From Saprospirales bacterium (GTDB lineage: Bacteria > Bacteroidota > Bacteroidia > Chitinophagales > Saprospiraceae): a DNA stretch of 47,046 nucleotides. The DNA lies in assembly GCA_002698985.1 (NCBI GenBank), contig PAAY01000094.1, positions 1-47,046 of the forward strand, given 5' to 3'. Below, one piece after another: positions 9,123 through 18,309 of this stretch. The notes beneath the pieces were generated by a model. The model saw only the letters and a program-made list of their open reading frames with translations. It was not told the origin of the DNA and searched no databases. The number at the start of each line of letters is the position of its first letter. Position 1 is the stretch's first letter. The position numbers and the translations under genes were made by a program.

Positions 9123-9152
9123 CAAATGTAAGGTTTGAGCGCAGCATGGCAA
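9123..9152 (-). promoter_or_regulatory. Promoter (TTG-19 bp-TACATTTG) for the phzF-like operon
   Basis: On the minus strand TTG (9152-9150) is followed after exactly 19 bases by TACATTTG (9130-9123), the Bacteroidota consensus arrangement. It is back to back with the ABC-F promoter. Confidence 0.7.
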
Positions 9153-9194
9153 GAAGGAGGTGCAGAAGTTGCAAACCTAGCAGTGAATTACCTA

Positions 9195-9224
9195 TTGGCA
9201 ATCGCTGCCGTAAGGTTACTTTTG
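9195..9224 (+). promoter_or_regulatory. Promoter (TTG-19 bp-TACTTTTG) for the ABC-F gene
   Basis: TTG at 9195-9197 and TACTTTTG at 9217-9224 are separated by 19 bases. The predicted leader to the ATG at 9328 is about 95 nt and contains a palindrome and 10-bp tandem repeats. Confidence 0.7.
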
Positions 9225-9248
9225 CACCTTGTTTCGAGGGGCACCCCA

Positions 9249-9320
9249 TAATCCTCTATCCCCGATGAATATCGGGGCCATAATCCTCCATAATCCTCTA
9301 TAATCCTCCATAATCCTCCA
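9249..9320 (+). repeat. 10-bp tandem repeats (TAATCCTCCA) and palindrome in the ABC-F leader
   Basis: Four head-to-tail units TAATCCTC(C/T)A occupy 9281-9320, with a fifth unit at 9249-9258 separated by the palindrome TCCCCGATGAATATCGGGG (9259-9277). The array ends 7 bases before the ABC-F ATG, so it is within the predicted 5' untranslated region. Confidence 0.8.
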
Positions 9321-9327
9321 TAAATTA

Positions 9328-11244
9328 ATGCTCTCAGTTTCAGACATATACCTTCAATACGGCGAAAGAATCCTCTTCGACAACATCAGTTTTTCCGTTG
9401 GTGAACGGGAGCGCATCGGCCTCGTCGGGCGAAACGGGGCTGGAAAGAGTACCCTGCTCAAGATCATCGCCGGTGTCATTTCGCCGGATGCCGGCAAGGT
9501 TTCACGGCCTGGAAACAGCACACTGGGGTTCCTCCACCAGGAAATGAATTTACCGAAGGGAAAAACGGTCATAGAAGAAGCAATGACCGCTTTCGAAGAG
9601 GCCCGTGAGCTGGAAAAACGCCTGGAGAACATCCACAAAGAAGTTGCGGAGCGAACCGACTACGAAAGTGAAGGCTACAGCAAACTGCTGACCGACATGG
9701 CCGACCTTGAGCACCGCTTCCACATCCTCGGTGGCCACCAGATGCAGCCCACCGCTGAGAAGGTGCTGAAAGGCCTCGGCTTTGAAGACAAGGACTTTGA
9801 AAGGCTGACCGATGAATTCAGCGGCGGCTGGCAGATGCGCATCGAACTGGCAAAGATCCTCTTGCGGCAGCCGGATTTCCTCCTCCTTGACGAGCCCACC
9901 AACCACCTCGACATCGAGAGCATTCTGTGGCTGGAGGAGTTTCTCGACGGGTACGAAGGCTCTTTGATCGTCATTTCTCACGACAAGACTTTCCTCGACA
10001 ACGTCACCAAAAGAACCCTCGAGATTGAGCTGGGTAAACTCTACGATTACAAGGCTTCCTATTCCGGCTATGTGGAGATGCGCAAAGAGCGGCGGGAGAA
10101 AATGCTGGCTGCCTACGAAAACCAGCAGCGGGTCATTGCGGAAAAAGAACGCACCATCAAGCGCTTCATGGCCAAAGCCACCAAGACCAGCATGGCCCAG
10201 AGCATGCAGAAGCAACTGGACAAAATTGAACGGATTGAAATAGAGGAAGAGGATACCGCCGTGATGAACATCCGCTTTCCGGAGGCTCCCCGGTCAGGCC
10301 AGGTGGTCATAGAGGCCAGCAAGGTCACAAAGCGCTACGGCGACCTGCTGGTGCTCGACAAAGTTGACCTCAAACTGGATCGCGGCGATCGCGTGGCCTT
10401 CGTCGGACAAAACGGACAGGGGAAGACTACCCTGGCCAAGATCCTCGTCAATGCCCTGCAACCAACGGAAGGCCAGGTAAAAATAGGCCACAACGTGAGC
10501 ATCGGCTACTATGCCCAGAACCAGGCGGAAACGCTGCAGCCGAACCTCACCCTGTTGGAGACCATGGAACAACACTCCCCGCCGGAGATGAGAACAAAGC
10601 TTCGGGCCATTCTGGGTGCCTTCCTCTTCAGCGGAGAAGACCAGGACAAGAAAGTCTCTGTACTTTCCGGGGGCGAAAGGGCCCGGCTGGCACTGGCCTG
10701 CCTGCTGCTGCGCCCCGTGAACCTGCTGGTGCTCGATGAGCCTACCAACCACCTGGATATGCTCTCAAAAGAGGTGCTCAAAAATGCCATCCAACAGTAC
10801 AATGGCACCCTTATCGTCGTTTCGCACGACAGGGATTTCCTGGGTGGGCTCACCGACCAGACCATCGAGTTCAGGGATCACCGGCTGCACACCTACCTGG
10901 GAGATGTGAATTACTTCCTGGAAAAACGGAAGCTGGACAACATGCGGCAGGTGGAGAAAACTTCCAACAACACCGCCCAGGCTCAGAAAAACGAGGCTGC
11001 CCCAAAGGTGGAGCTCAGTTACGAAGAAAGAAAGCAATTGCAGCGGGCCGTGTCGCAGGCACAGAAAAAAGTGAAGGAACTGGAAAAGAAAATTGCGAAG
11101 CTGGAGACAGAAATGGCTGACCCGAATTTTTACAATCAGCCTAAAGCCACGGAAAAACTAAAATCCCACGGAGCAGCAAAGGAAGAACTGGAAAAATACC
11201 TGGAGGAATGGATGCTTGCCGAAGAAAAACTGAATGGCAACTAA
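9328..11244 (+). CDS. ABC-F family ATP-binding protein (Uup/YdiF-like)
   Basis: 638 residues with two ABC ATPase domains and no membrane segments, as in ABC-F proteins that act on ribosomes. The first domain has Walker [10 protein letters not shown] (34-42), signature [10 protein letters not shown] and Walker [13 protein letters not shown] charged linker follows (~235-310, the P-site tRNA-interaction motif region). The second domain has Walker [10 protein letters not shown], signature [12 protein letters not shown] and Walker [13 protein letters not shown]. The C-terminal ~90 residues are rich in K/E with a coiled-coil pattern, as in Uup/YdiF. The role in translation or antibiotic protection is inferred from family. 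Its stop abuts the convergent lipoprotein gene without a gap. Confidence 0.92.
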   Translation: MLSVSDIYLQYGERILFDNISFSVGERERIGLVGRNGAGKSTLLKIIAGVISPDAGKVSRPGNSTLGFLHQEMNLPKGKTVIEEAMTAFEEARELEKRLENIHKEVAERTDYESEGYSKLLTDMADLEHRFHILGGHQMQPTAEKVLKGLGFEDKDFERLTDEFSGGWQMRIELAKILLRQPDFLLLDEPTNHLDIESILWLEEFLDGYEGSLIVISHDKTFLDNVTKRTLEIELGKLYDYKASYSGYVEMRKERREKMLAAYENQQRVIAEKERTIKRFMAKATKTSMAQSMQKQLDKIERIEIEEEDTAVMNIRFPEAPRSGQVVIEASKVTKRYGDLLVLDKVDLKLDRGDRVAFVGQNGQGKTTLAKILVNALQPTEGQVKIGHNVSIGYYAQNQAETLQPNLTLLETMEQHSPPEMRTKLRAILGAFLFSGEDQDKKVSVLSGGERARLALACLLLRPVNLLVLDEPTNHLDMLSKEVLKNAIQQYNGTLIVVSHDRDFLGGLTDQTIEFRDHRLHTYLGDVNYFLEKRKLDNMRQVEKTSNNTAQAQKNEAAPKVELSYEERKQLQRAVSQAQKKVKELEKKIAKLETEMADPNFYNQPKATEKLKSHGAAKEELEKYLEEWMLAEEKLNGN

Positions 11245-11913
11245 TCACTCTCTGAAACTGCTGACAATCACCGAAACTACCGGGCCCACAGAAAGCAGGC
11301 TTTTGTCATTGCTCCAAAGCTGCACCTCGCCGAGCAGGTATTCAGGCACTTCTGAAGCCGTATAGGTAAAGGTCAACCCAAGGGTTTCGGGCAGTTTACC
11401 TCCGTTCCATGAATTGACCAACCCACCGTAATCCCACCCGAATCCGTAAATCTGAAACGGGGTGCCGTTGATCCTTTCAACTTCTGCAATGGGCGTCCCA
11501 ATGCTGATGCCTTCGGGTGTTCTCCACAAGGTTTGGCCTTGTTCATTGCCGCTGATCCTGATAAAACTCGGACGCAGGGAGTCAATGGTATGATCCCAGA
11601 AAAATTCGACCCTTTTCAGCATGTCGTCGGGAAACAAAACAACGCCTTCTTCCAAAACTCCTTCTCCCAGATAAATGCTGTCCACCACGGCATTTGCGCC
11701 ATAGGCTTCCAACACGTCCTTCCTGGTGCATTTCTCAGCGCTCACCTTTCCCACCTTTTTCCCGGGAATCAGGATGAATGCTGGGTCCGGATTTTCGTTC
11801 TTGGCCGGGGTTACAGGCTCGTCCTGTTGAGTGGTTTGGTTGGGTTGGCAGCTCAAAAGGAATAGCAGAAGAATGAGCGGGAGGCAAAGGAAGTTTTTCA
11901 TTTTGTTCTTCAT
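11245..11913 (-). CDS. Predicted lipoprotein, unknown function
   Basis: 222 residues from the ATG at 11913 (MKNKMKNFLCLPLILLLF..), chosen because it directly precedes a hydrophobic signal peptide ending in the lipobox LLSC (Cys ~ residue 23); a longer frame starts further upstream but lacks a signal at its N-terminus. A Thr/Gln/Pro-rich linker follows the lipobox, then a soluble domain with GKKVGKVSAEKCTRKDVLEAYG and TPEGISIGTPIAEVERING stretches. The latter resembles the repeated 'GI-iGtpi-eve' pattern of small bacterial lipoproteins that follow substrate-binding folds, but I do not recognise the family. It lies 75 bases downstream of the metallo-hydrolase gene and may be co-transcribed. Confidence 0.75.
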   Translation of the reverse strand: MKNKMKNFLCLPLILLLFLLSCQPNQTTQQDEPVTPAKNENPDPAFILIPGKKVGKVSAEKCTRKDVLEAYGANAVVDSIYLGEGVLEEGVVLFPDDMLKRVEFFWDHTIDSLRPSFIRISGNEQGQTLWRTPEGISIGTPIAEVERINGTPFQIYGFGWDYGGLVNSWNGGKLPETLGLTFTYTASEVPEYLLGEVQLWSNDKSLLSVGPVVSVIVSSFRE

Positions 11914-11988
11914 TCGTGCGGAAGTACAATGTTGGCAATCGAGAGAGCATGTCCACCTCCACATTTCCCAAAAGGGGCCCTAAAAATG

Positions 11989-12822
11989 TCAAAATTTTTC
12001 CGAAAGTACGATTCTGCCCCTCTCATCTTTGGCCACCTTGCCAAAAGCCCCCGCCGGATCGTGCTCGAAAATGAGGGTCCAGTCTTCCTCCAGGCTTTGC
12101 GTCAGCAACTGCCCTTTTTCCTCCAGGGTCACCAGCGGCCTGATGTCATAAGCCATCACATAGGGCATTCCGATGTGAAAGGATGAGGGAAGCAGGTCAG
12201 AACAGTAAACGTATTTCTTTCCATCCACATCGAGGTGCAGCGCCATCAACGCTTCCGTATGGCCGTAGGCAAACTGGATCTGAATGTCTGGCAGCCATTC
12301 AACCAGTTCTTTCTGCACGTCGATAAAACGCAACACACCGGCCTCTTTCAGCGGAACGAAATTCTCTTTCAGGAAGGAGGCGGCTTCACGGGCATTGGGT
12401 TCCATGGCCCAGTTCCAGTGCACCTCATTCGACCAGTAGGTGGCATTCGGGAAAGCGGGTACATAGTTCCCTTTTTCATCAATCTTCACGGCTCCGCCGC
12501 AATGGTCGAAGTGAAGGTGCGTCAAAAACACATCGGTGATCTCCTCTGGATTCACACTGCAATTGCGCAGCGAGTCGAAGAGGTTTTCATCACCGTGAGG
12601 CTCAAAAAACGAGCGCCACTTTTCACTCTGCTTGTCGCCCAGGCCGCAGTCCACTAGAATTTTCCGGTCGCCGTTTTCGATGAGCAAACACTGCATGGAC
12701 CAGGTACAAAGGTTGTTTTCGTCGGGGGGATTAAGGCGCTGCCACAGTTTTTTGGGCACGATGCCAAACATGGCACCTCCGTCGAGTTTGAAATAGCCGG
12801 CGTGGACGATGGAGAATTTCAT
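11989..12822 (-). CDS. MBL-fold metallo-hydrolase
   Basis: 277 residues from ATG 12822; the longer upstream frame would overlap the promoter, so the internal start is preferred. The metallo-beta-lactamase signature HxHxDH is THLHFDHCGG (H102, H104, D106, H107). Further metal ligands are probably in AYGHTEA, YCSDLLPSSFH and IFEHDP. The N-terminal KFSIVHAGYFKLDGGAMFG is characteristic of a lactonase-like/AidC-like hydrolase clade, but the substrate is not determinable. It has its own promoter inside the space before the epimerase stop codon. Confidence 0.88.
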   Translation of the reverse strand: MKFSIVHAGYFKLDGGAMFGIVPKKLWQRLNPPDENNLCTWSMQCLLIENGDRKILVDCGLGDKQSEKWRSFFEPHGDENLFDSLRNCSVNPEEITDVFLTHLHFDHCGGAVKIDEKGNYVPAFPNATYWSNEVHWNWAMEPNAREAASFLKENFVPLKEAGVLRFIDVQKELVEWLPDIQIQFAYGHTEALMALHLDVDGKKYVYCSDLLPSSFHIGMPYVMAYDIRPLVTLEEKGQLLTQSLEEDWTLIFEHDPAGAFGKVAKDERGRIVLSEKF

Positions 12823-12854
12823 ATTGAGCGAATATTCTGGTTTAAAATGGCGAG

Positions 12855-12884
12855 CAAAGGTAAGTCTATGCCGGCCACTGCCAA
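12855..12884 (-). promoter_or_regulatory. Promoter (TTG-19 bp-TACCTTTG) for the MBL-fold gene
   Basis: On the minus strand TTG (12884-12882) and TACCTTTG (12862-12855) are 19 bases apart, giving a ~26-nt leader to the ATG at 12822. Confidence 0.7.
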
Positions 12885-12886
12885 GC

Positions 12887-13795
12887 TCAATTATCCGAGA
12901 AGGGCGGTGGCAGTTTGAACTCCTGCACCAGGGCATCGAGTTCCTGGTCCAATGGCATGGGTTGAAAACCCGTGCCCGCAATCAGGCTGTTGTCGAGCAC
13001 CAGCCGGGGAGGCCTGAAAGCAGGCATATTGACATCTTTTTGCGAACATATTTCAACCGGGGCATGCTCCAGCCTGAACCGCTCTTTGACCAGCAAAGCC
13101 AGGTCGTAGCGGCTAAGCCCCTGATCACCTCCTATGTGAAAAATGCCGGAAGCCTGCTGGCCAAGCAGGTGAAACAATCCCCGGGCTGCTGAAGCCCCGC
13201 CCAGGAAAGAACGGTACTCATCGTAAAAAGCCTTGACCGGAAAGAAATGCTGCCAGGCATCCAGCCATTTCTGAAGAAAACCGGGCCGGGCAGCGCTTGC
13301 CAAGCCGTACATTACAGAGATGCGCACCACCGAAGCTTCGGGGTAAATGGCCTGCACCAGTTGCTCGGCTTCAAGCTTTTGCCGGCCGTATTCGTTTTTC
13401 GGGTTGGGAGCATCCGACTCCTGGTAAGCTTCTTTGGTTCCGTCAAAAACCTGTTCAGAGGATGTGAAAAGCAAATGAACGTGCCTGTCAGCGCACATGC
13501 CCGCCAAGGTAGCGGTAGCATCCACGTTCAGTTCCTTGGCCTTTTCCGGATTTTCTTCGCAAAAATTGGTGTCGGAAAAGGCAGCCAGGTGCAATACTGC
13601 ATCGGGATTGATCTCTTTCAGACACTTCCAAACAGCGTCCTTGTCCCGGAGGTCCAACTGGTAATTTTCCGAACGGGGCCAGAGGCCATCCTCGTGCTTG
13701 TTCCAGGTTCCAATCAAACGCCAATCAGGTGGCTGAACTTTGAAAACATTCCACCCAAGAAAGCCCGAAGCGCCTGTAACCAAAAGTTTTTTCAT
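12887..13795 (-). CDS. Extended SDR, dTDP-4-dehydrorhamnose reductase/NAD-dependent epimerase-like
   Basis: 302 residues from ATG 13795 (MKKLLVTGASGFLGWN), chosen because it places the Rossmann motif GASGFLG at residues 8-14. The active site is FTSSEQVFDG (S112/S113) and YGRQK (Y136, K140). LHLAAFSDTNFCEENP and the LDLRD motif match RmlD-like reductases of nucleotide-sugar metabolism; ARPGFLQKWLDAW and later residues form the substrate-binding part. No other rhamnose genes are in the window, so substrate and pathway remain open. A dispersed repeat copy lies 30 bases upstream of the start. Confidence 0.85.
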   Translation of the reverse strand: MKKLLVTGASGFLGWNVFKVQPPDWRLIGTWNKHEDGLWPRSENYQLDLRDKDAVWKCLKEINPDAVLHLAAFSDTNFCEENPEKAKELNVDATATLAGMCADRHVHLLFTSSEQVFDGTKEAYQESDAPNPKNEYGRQKLEAEQLVQAIYPEASVVRISVMYGLASAARPGFLQKWLDAWQHFFPVKAFYDEYRSFLGGASAARGLFHLLGQQASGIFHIGGDQGLSRYDLALLVKERFRLEHAPVEICSQKDVNMPAFRPPRLVLDNSLIAGTGFQPMPLDQELDALVQEFKLPPPFSDN

Positions 13796-13824
13796 AGAAA
13801 CTGCGATCAGTATTTTGTTGCAAT

Positions 13825-13869
13825 CTGAGTCCACTGCAAAAAATGCGCTCAGTGGTTGAGAGGGGTTGA
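13825..13869 (-). repeat. Dispersed intergenic repeat, copy 2 (core, inverted)
   Basis: The reverse complement reads CTGAGCGCATTTTTTGCAGT followed by GGACTCAG. This matches the core GCACTTTTTGCAGTGCACTC with substitutions and is flanked by a degenerate GGTTGAGAGGGG tract. CTGAG/CTCAG ends make it an imperfect palindrome. Confidence 0.5.
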
Positions 13870-14065
13870 TGCCAACATCCCTGGCTTTAAAACCAGGGCC
13901 GTTTCGGCAACTTTATGAAAACCGGAGAAAATTTGAAGGGCTGCATCAGACCTTATCCTGATAAAATGTGCCGTACCGCAAACCGGATGGGCCAAAAGTA
14001 TCCTTCACGCATCCGGTCCGTTTGAGCCCCAATGGATGCAAAAGCTGCGGCAAAGCCTATTTTGC

Positions 14066-14073
14066 TAATTTTG
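14066..14073 (+). promoter_or_regulatory. -7 element TAATTTTG upstream of rnd
   Basis: TAATTTTG matches TAnnTTTG, 53 bases before the preferred start of the RNase D gene. This supports starting that gene at 14127 instead of the longer frame from 13968, which would be upstream of the promoter. Confidence 0.5.
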
Positions 14074-14126
14074 CCGCCCAAGCAAGGAAAAGACGGAGAA
14101 ACCAAAAAGCATACAGAACCAAGTAC

Positions 14127-15323
14127 ATGAAAGTCAACCTGCCGAGCCACGAGATCATAGAAACCGAAGAAGATTTACAGCGCTTTCATGCGCTGAATGC
14201 CGACAGCCCCTGGATTTGTTTCGACACGGAATTCATTGGTGAAAAGCGCTTTTACACCACCATTTGCCTCATTCAAATCGCCACCCCCAAGGGCAACTTC
14301 CTCATTGACCCGATCAAGCTCTCAAATATACAGCCGGTGCTGGATATGCTGGCTGATGAGAAGATTTTGAAAATTGCGCATGCGGCCTCCAATGACTACC
14401 GCTTGATCTACAACCACTACGGGGTCATCGCCAGAAACACTTTCGATACACAGATCGCTTCAGCTTTTCTGGGCTACAAATACCCGGTTGCCTTCAACAA
14501 ATTGCTGGAGAGCGAGCTGAAGATCAGAATTGGAAAAGGCTTCAGCGTCACCGACTGGGAAAAACGGCCGTTTCCGAAGAAACAACTGCGTTACGCCCTT
14601 TACGACGCCATCTACCTGTACGACCTCTTTGGAAAACTGAAAGAAAAGCTGGATGCCCTGGGCCGTTTCGACTGGGCCATGGAAGAATGCAAGACCCTCG
14701 AGAATGCGGAGTTTTACGAAACAGATCCTTACAAAGAAACCCTCCAGAGCAATCTCATCAAAGGACTCCGGTTCAATGAGAAAGTGATGTTGCTGCGCCT
14801 GCTGCTTTGGCGAACGGAGGAGGCCCGGCGGAAGAACTATTCCAAAGAAATGATCCTGCCCGGCAAATACATCAGCGCCATCGTCAGGGGTGCCAGAGAA
14901 GGTATCGATGCCTTCAAGCACAACCGCAGGCTGCCGGATTCTTTGGTTCAGAAATACGGCAAGTTGTTCATCGAGATGTACAACCAGCCAGTTACGGAAG
15001 AAGAAAAAGAAGTACTGAGTCGCCTGCCGAAGGACGGCTATGAAGACCCCAAGCACGAGATCATGATGGAAATGCTGGACCTGTTGGTTCTGTACAAATG
15101 CCTCGAAGCGGGCATTTCTCACCATATGGTCTTGCCCCGACAGGCATTTAAGAAGATGAAAAACACGGCCGGCTACATGGACCCTTCGCTGCTGGAGGGC
15201 TGGCGCAAGGAGTTTCTCGGACCGGAAATCGTTTCCTGGTTCAAACACCGCCATGAACTGCGCATCGCATTTACCGAAGGAAAGTTTGAGCTGAAGATGA
15301 GCAAGGAATTCAACGGAGTCTGA
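14127..15323 (+). CDS. rnd: Ribonuclease D-like 3'-5' exoribonuclease
   Basis: 398 residues from ATG 14127 (MKVNLPSHEIIETEEDLQRF). The DEDDy exonuclease domain is complete in outline: FDTEF (D33, E35), AHAASNDYRLIYN, and YALYDAIYLYDLF with the Y..D of Exo III. Middle and C-terminal regions (about 215-390) resemble the HRDC domains of RNase D (GRFDWAMEEC at the junction; LPGKYISAIVRGAREG; MMEMLDLLVLYKCLEAGIS). Role: trimming 3' ends of tRNA and other stable RNAs, by family. It converges on the pgpH-like gene with 3 bases between stops. Confidence 0.9.
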   Translation: MKVNLPSHEIIETEEDLQRFHALNADSPWICFDTEFIGEKRFYTTICLIQIATPKGNFLIDPIKLSNIQPVLDMLADEKILKIAHAASNDYRLIYNHYGVIARNTFDTQIASAFLGYKYPVAFNKLLESELKIRIGKGFSVTDWEKRPFPKKQLRYALYDAIYLYDLFGKLKEKLDALGRFDWAMEECKTLENAEFYETDPYKETLQSNLIKGLRFNEKVMLLRLLLWRTEEARRKNYSKEMILPGKYISAIVRGAREGIDAFKHNRRLPDSLVQKYGKLFIEMYNQPVTEEEKEVLSRLPKDGYEDPKHEIMMEMLDLLVLYKCLEAGISHHMVLPRQAFKKMKNTAGYMDPSLLEGWRKEFLGPEIVSWFKHRHELRIAFTEGKFELKMSKEFNGV

Positions 15324-15326
15324 CAC

Positions 15327-17405
15327 CTAGGTCGGATAGGCAATCCGTGGATGATAAATGCTGACCAACTGCTGTTTGAGTACCTCTTTTATTTTTTCCA
15401 GTTCCTTAAACGAAAGTTCACATTGGTTGAACTGGCCATCCGCAAGCTTGCGCTCGATGGTCTTGTCCACCACCTCATGGATCACCTCCAGAGAAGGTTC
15501 TTTCACCGACCGCAAGGTGGCTTCCACGCTGTCGGCAATCATCAGTATCCCCTCTTCTTTGGTTCTGGGCCTGGGGCCCGGGTAAGTAAAATCAGCCACA
15601 TCGACTTCCTCGTCGGGATGCTCGTTGCAATAAGTCTTGTAGAAAAACTCCACCCTGGTGGTGCCGTGGTGGGTGAGGATGAAGTCGATCAATTTCTGAG
15701 GAAGGCGGTATTTCCTTGCCAGCTCCGCTCCTTTGGTCACGTGGCTGATGATCATAGCGGCGCTTTCCTTGCAATCCATGTTTTCGTGCGGGTTGTAGAG
15801 TTGCTGGTTTTCGACGAAAAACTCCGGATTGAGTGCCTTGCCGACATCGTGGTACAGTGCTCCCACTTTCACTAGCAGTGCGTCGGCACCGATGGCCTTG
15901 GCAGCCGCCTCGCTCAGGTGCCCCACCTGGATGGAGTGCTGGAAGGTGCCTGCCGCTTTCAACGACAACATTTTCAACAGCGGCTTTTCCATATCGCTCA
16001 GCTCCACCAGTGAAATGGACGAGACGAAGCCGAAGGAGCGCTCCATCAGTGGAATCAGCGGAAATGCCAGCAAGACGAGCACGCTGTTGCCGGCCAGCCA
16101 ACCAAACATGGGCCAGTCGATTTGAGCCAAATTCCCTTCCTTGATCAGTTCCGTTGCGAAAAAGCCAACCACATAGGTGAGCGTGATGTACAACACCGAC
16201 ATGAAAAAACGCCCCCAATAACGGGCATCGGTTACCGCCAGGACGGCCACCACCCCGGCTACGATCTGAATGAAGGCAAATTGGTACCCCACGGACGTAA
16301 GCAGGCTGCACAACAGCACTACCAGCACATGCACGAAAAAAGCCAGCCGGTACGAAAAGAAATGCCGCATGACAATGGGAACGATGGTGTAAGGCAACAG
16401 GAAAACACTGATGGTATTGGTTTTTTCTACCAGGAAGGTGAGGTAAATGAACACCACGGGCCAAATCAATACGGAAATGAGGTAAGACCACCTGTTGAGG
16501 ATTTCCTTCCGGTAGGCGCTTACGTACATCAAAAAGGCCACGAACACCAGAACGATCAGCAGCAAATACCCGACGTACACCCAGCTGGCCACCGAAGCCG
16601 GCCCGTAGTCCTGCTCAAATTTTTCCTTGAAGGATACCAGGATTTCGTAGATGCTGTCAGTTATTACGGCGTTTTTCGTCACAATGACCTCGCCTTTCCG
16701 CACGATGCCCTTGGTGGTTACGATCTCTGAAAGGGCCTGATCCAACATCTTTTGCGAATGGTCAACATCGTAAAATATATTGGGAAAAAGCAGGCCCTGG
16801 AAGATGCCCCGGGTCGGCAATTTCACGCCGCTCAGGGCTAGGCTGTCATACACTTCGTACAATTCCTTTTCCGCTTTATCAGGATCTTTGAGGGATGCCA
16901 GCAGGGTTGGCCGCAGGGTATTTCCGGATATGACATTGACCACGAAATCCGGCCCTTTGTTCTGGTGCTGGGGGTCAACTTCAATGACCCCATTCTGATA
17001 TATTCTGGACAACAAACCCTCCCCCTGGGCCATCATTGACTCGTAACGGGTCTTCAATTCAGCCCCCAACGAATCACCGTGCACCGAAAGGAACCAGGTG
17101 TGAAAGTTCTCCCGGAACTGTTCCAGTTGGCGTTCTTCAACGGTTTTATCCAACTTGTAATAGGGAATGAATGAGGCGATCAACCTGGCGCGGTCCTGGG
17201 CGATCTGCTCCGCCGATTTCTTGATGGGGATGTCATAAGGGGCCAGCAGGGTTTCATAGTTCCAGCGCTGCCCTTTTTGGAATTCATATTGAAATTTGAC
17301 CCTTTGCGGATACACCACGCTGATGAGCAACACTACCAGCAAAATGGTAAGCTGCTTGCCGAAGCGGTTGAGGGTCAAAATGAGTTTTTGCCAGGAAAGT
17401 TCCAT
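15327..17405 (-). CDS. HD-domain membrane phosphohydrolase, PgpH-type c-di-AMP phosphodiesterase
   Basis: 692 residues from ATG 17405 (MELSWQKLILTL..), preferred because the added N-terminus of a longer frame is not typical. Order: one N-terminal membrane helix (~15-32), an extracytoplasmic 7TMR-HDED-like domain (~35-285), about seven membrane helices (~290-470), then a cytoplasmic HD domain. The HD motif set is visible: GTFQHSIQVGHLSEAAA, VGALYHDVGKALNPEFF and HVTKGAELARKY..LPQKLIDFILTHHGT. In Firmicutes PgpH hydrolyses c-di-AMP; the same fold in Bacteroidota suggests the same job, but no diadenylate cyclase gene is in view. Divergent from the unknown gene at 17509. Confidence 0.88.
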   Translation of the reverse strand: MELSWQKLILTLNRFGKQLTILLVVLLISVVYPQRVKFQYEFQKGQRWNYETLLAPYDIPIKKSAEQIAQDRARLIASFIPYYKLDKTVEERQLEQFRENFHTWFLSVHGDSLGAELKTRYESMMAQGEGLLSRIYQNGVIEVDPQHQNKGPDFVVNVISGNTLRPTLLASLKDPDKAEKELYEVYDSLALSGVKLPTRGIFQGLLFPNIFYDVDHSQKMLDQALSEIVTTKGIVRKGEVIVTKNAVITDSIYEILVSFKEKFEQDYGPASVASWVYVGYLLLIVLVFVAFLMYVSAYRKEILNRWSYLISVLIWPVVFIYLTFLVEKTNTISVFLLPYTIVPIVMRHFFSYRLAFFVHVLVVLLCSLLTSVGYQFAFIQIVAGVVAVLAVTDARYWGRFFMSVLYITLTYVVGFFATELIKEGNLAQIDWPMFGWLAGNSVLVLLAFPLIPLMERSFGFVSSISLVELSDMEKPLLKMLSLKAAGTFQHSIQVGHLSEAAAKAIGADALLVKVGALYHDVGKALNPEFFVENQQLYNPHENMDCKESAAMIISHVTKGAELARKYRLPQKLIDFILTHHGTTRVEFFYKTYCNEHPDEEVDVADFTYPGPRPRTKEEGILMIADSVEATLRSVKEPSLEVIHEVVDKTIERKLADGQFNQCELSFKELEKIKEVLKQQLVSIYHPRIAYPT

Positions 17406-17508
17406 GCTCGATAGCTCGTTTACCTGAAGGGCAAAATAAAGGTGCAAGCTGCCACTTTTTTCCCAAATGGATGATTTTTCAAGGTAGTTGATTGCGGGGT
17501 TCAAGATT

Positions 17509-18276
17509 ATGGCCAGCCTCAGAATTCATTACCTTCACCCAACAATTCAGAACAACACCTTGGCTCCATCTACCCACATACCCGCTTTCAAAGACCTGAC
17601 AAGCTTGCAAAATGCACTGGAGTTGGAAATTGTTTCATGCCGTGAAAAGCGGGTTCCGGCCGCCCCTCTGGAGATTTTGAAGGCTTCAATTCCTGTCATC
17701 AAAACGGATCTGCAGGCAGCAAGATTCAGCAATCCGGAGAAGGTGAGCCTGCTCGTCACCACCCTCGGCAGTACCATGGTGGAGGAGTACAAAAAATTGC
17801 CTGCCCAACGGGCTTATCAGTGCTGGGCGCTGTACCTGGAAAATGCAAACCAACCGCCAGACTCCTTGCCACAGTTGTTTGCGGGTTTGAACCTGGTGTT
17901 GAATTTTCAATTCGGGCTGGCGGCACGGGAAGTTCTTCAGAAGGATGAAGCGGACAGCCTGGAAGCCGACATTCATTGCCTGCTCGGTGCTGTTAGCAGG
18001 GGCTTTGCAAAGACTTACGAAGCGCATACCGGCAAAAGACCCCTGGCACGTGTGCTGTCTTTTTCGGGAGCTTTCAGCAGTACTCACTACGGCCACTTCA
18101 GCCTCAGAAAAGCCATACAGCATGCCTGGGTGGCCACTTCTCGCCTGGTCATATCCCATCCGGCCGAACTGTCAAAAAAGGTCGTGGACCTTGACAGCTA
18201 TGTGGTGGTTTTGAGCCGCCTGATTTACGAGCCGGGGCTGTTGTTTCGGGGAGTTTCATGGTTATTCCGTTTGTAG
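17509..18276 (+). CDS. Conserved hypothetical protein, 255 aa
   Basis: A frame of 255 residues from ATG 17509 (MASLRIHYLHPTIQN). It looks all-alpha, without signal peptide or membrane segments until a modestly hydrophobic C-terminus (LIYEPGLLFRGVSWLFRL). LPQLFAGLNLVLNFQFGLAAREVL is faintly like the helical DUF5995 pattern, but this is only a visual resemblance and I do not assign it. It is followed on the same strand, after 33 bases, by the nicotinamidase-like gene, so the two are probably an operon. Confidence 0.7.
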   Translation: MASLRIHYLHPTIQNNTLAPSTHIPAFKDLTSLQNALELEIVSCREKRVPAAPLEILKASIPVIKTDLQAARFSNPEKVSLLVTTLGSTMVEEYKKLPAQRAYQCWALYLENANQPPDSLPQLFAGLNLVLNFQFGLAAREVLQKDEADSLEADIHCLLGAVSRGFAKTYEAHTGKRPLARVLSFSGAFSSTHYGHFSLRKAIQHAWVATSRLVISHPAELSKKVVDLDSYVVVLSRLIYEPGLLFRGVSWLFRL

Positions 18277-18309
18277 TTTTTTTGCATTGGTTTTCAAAAT
18301 CCGGATTGA

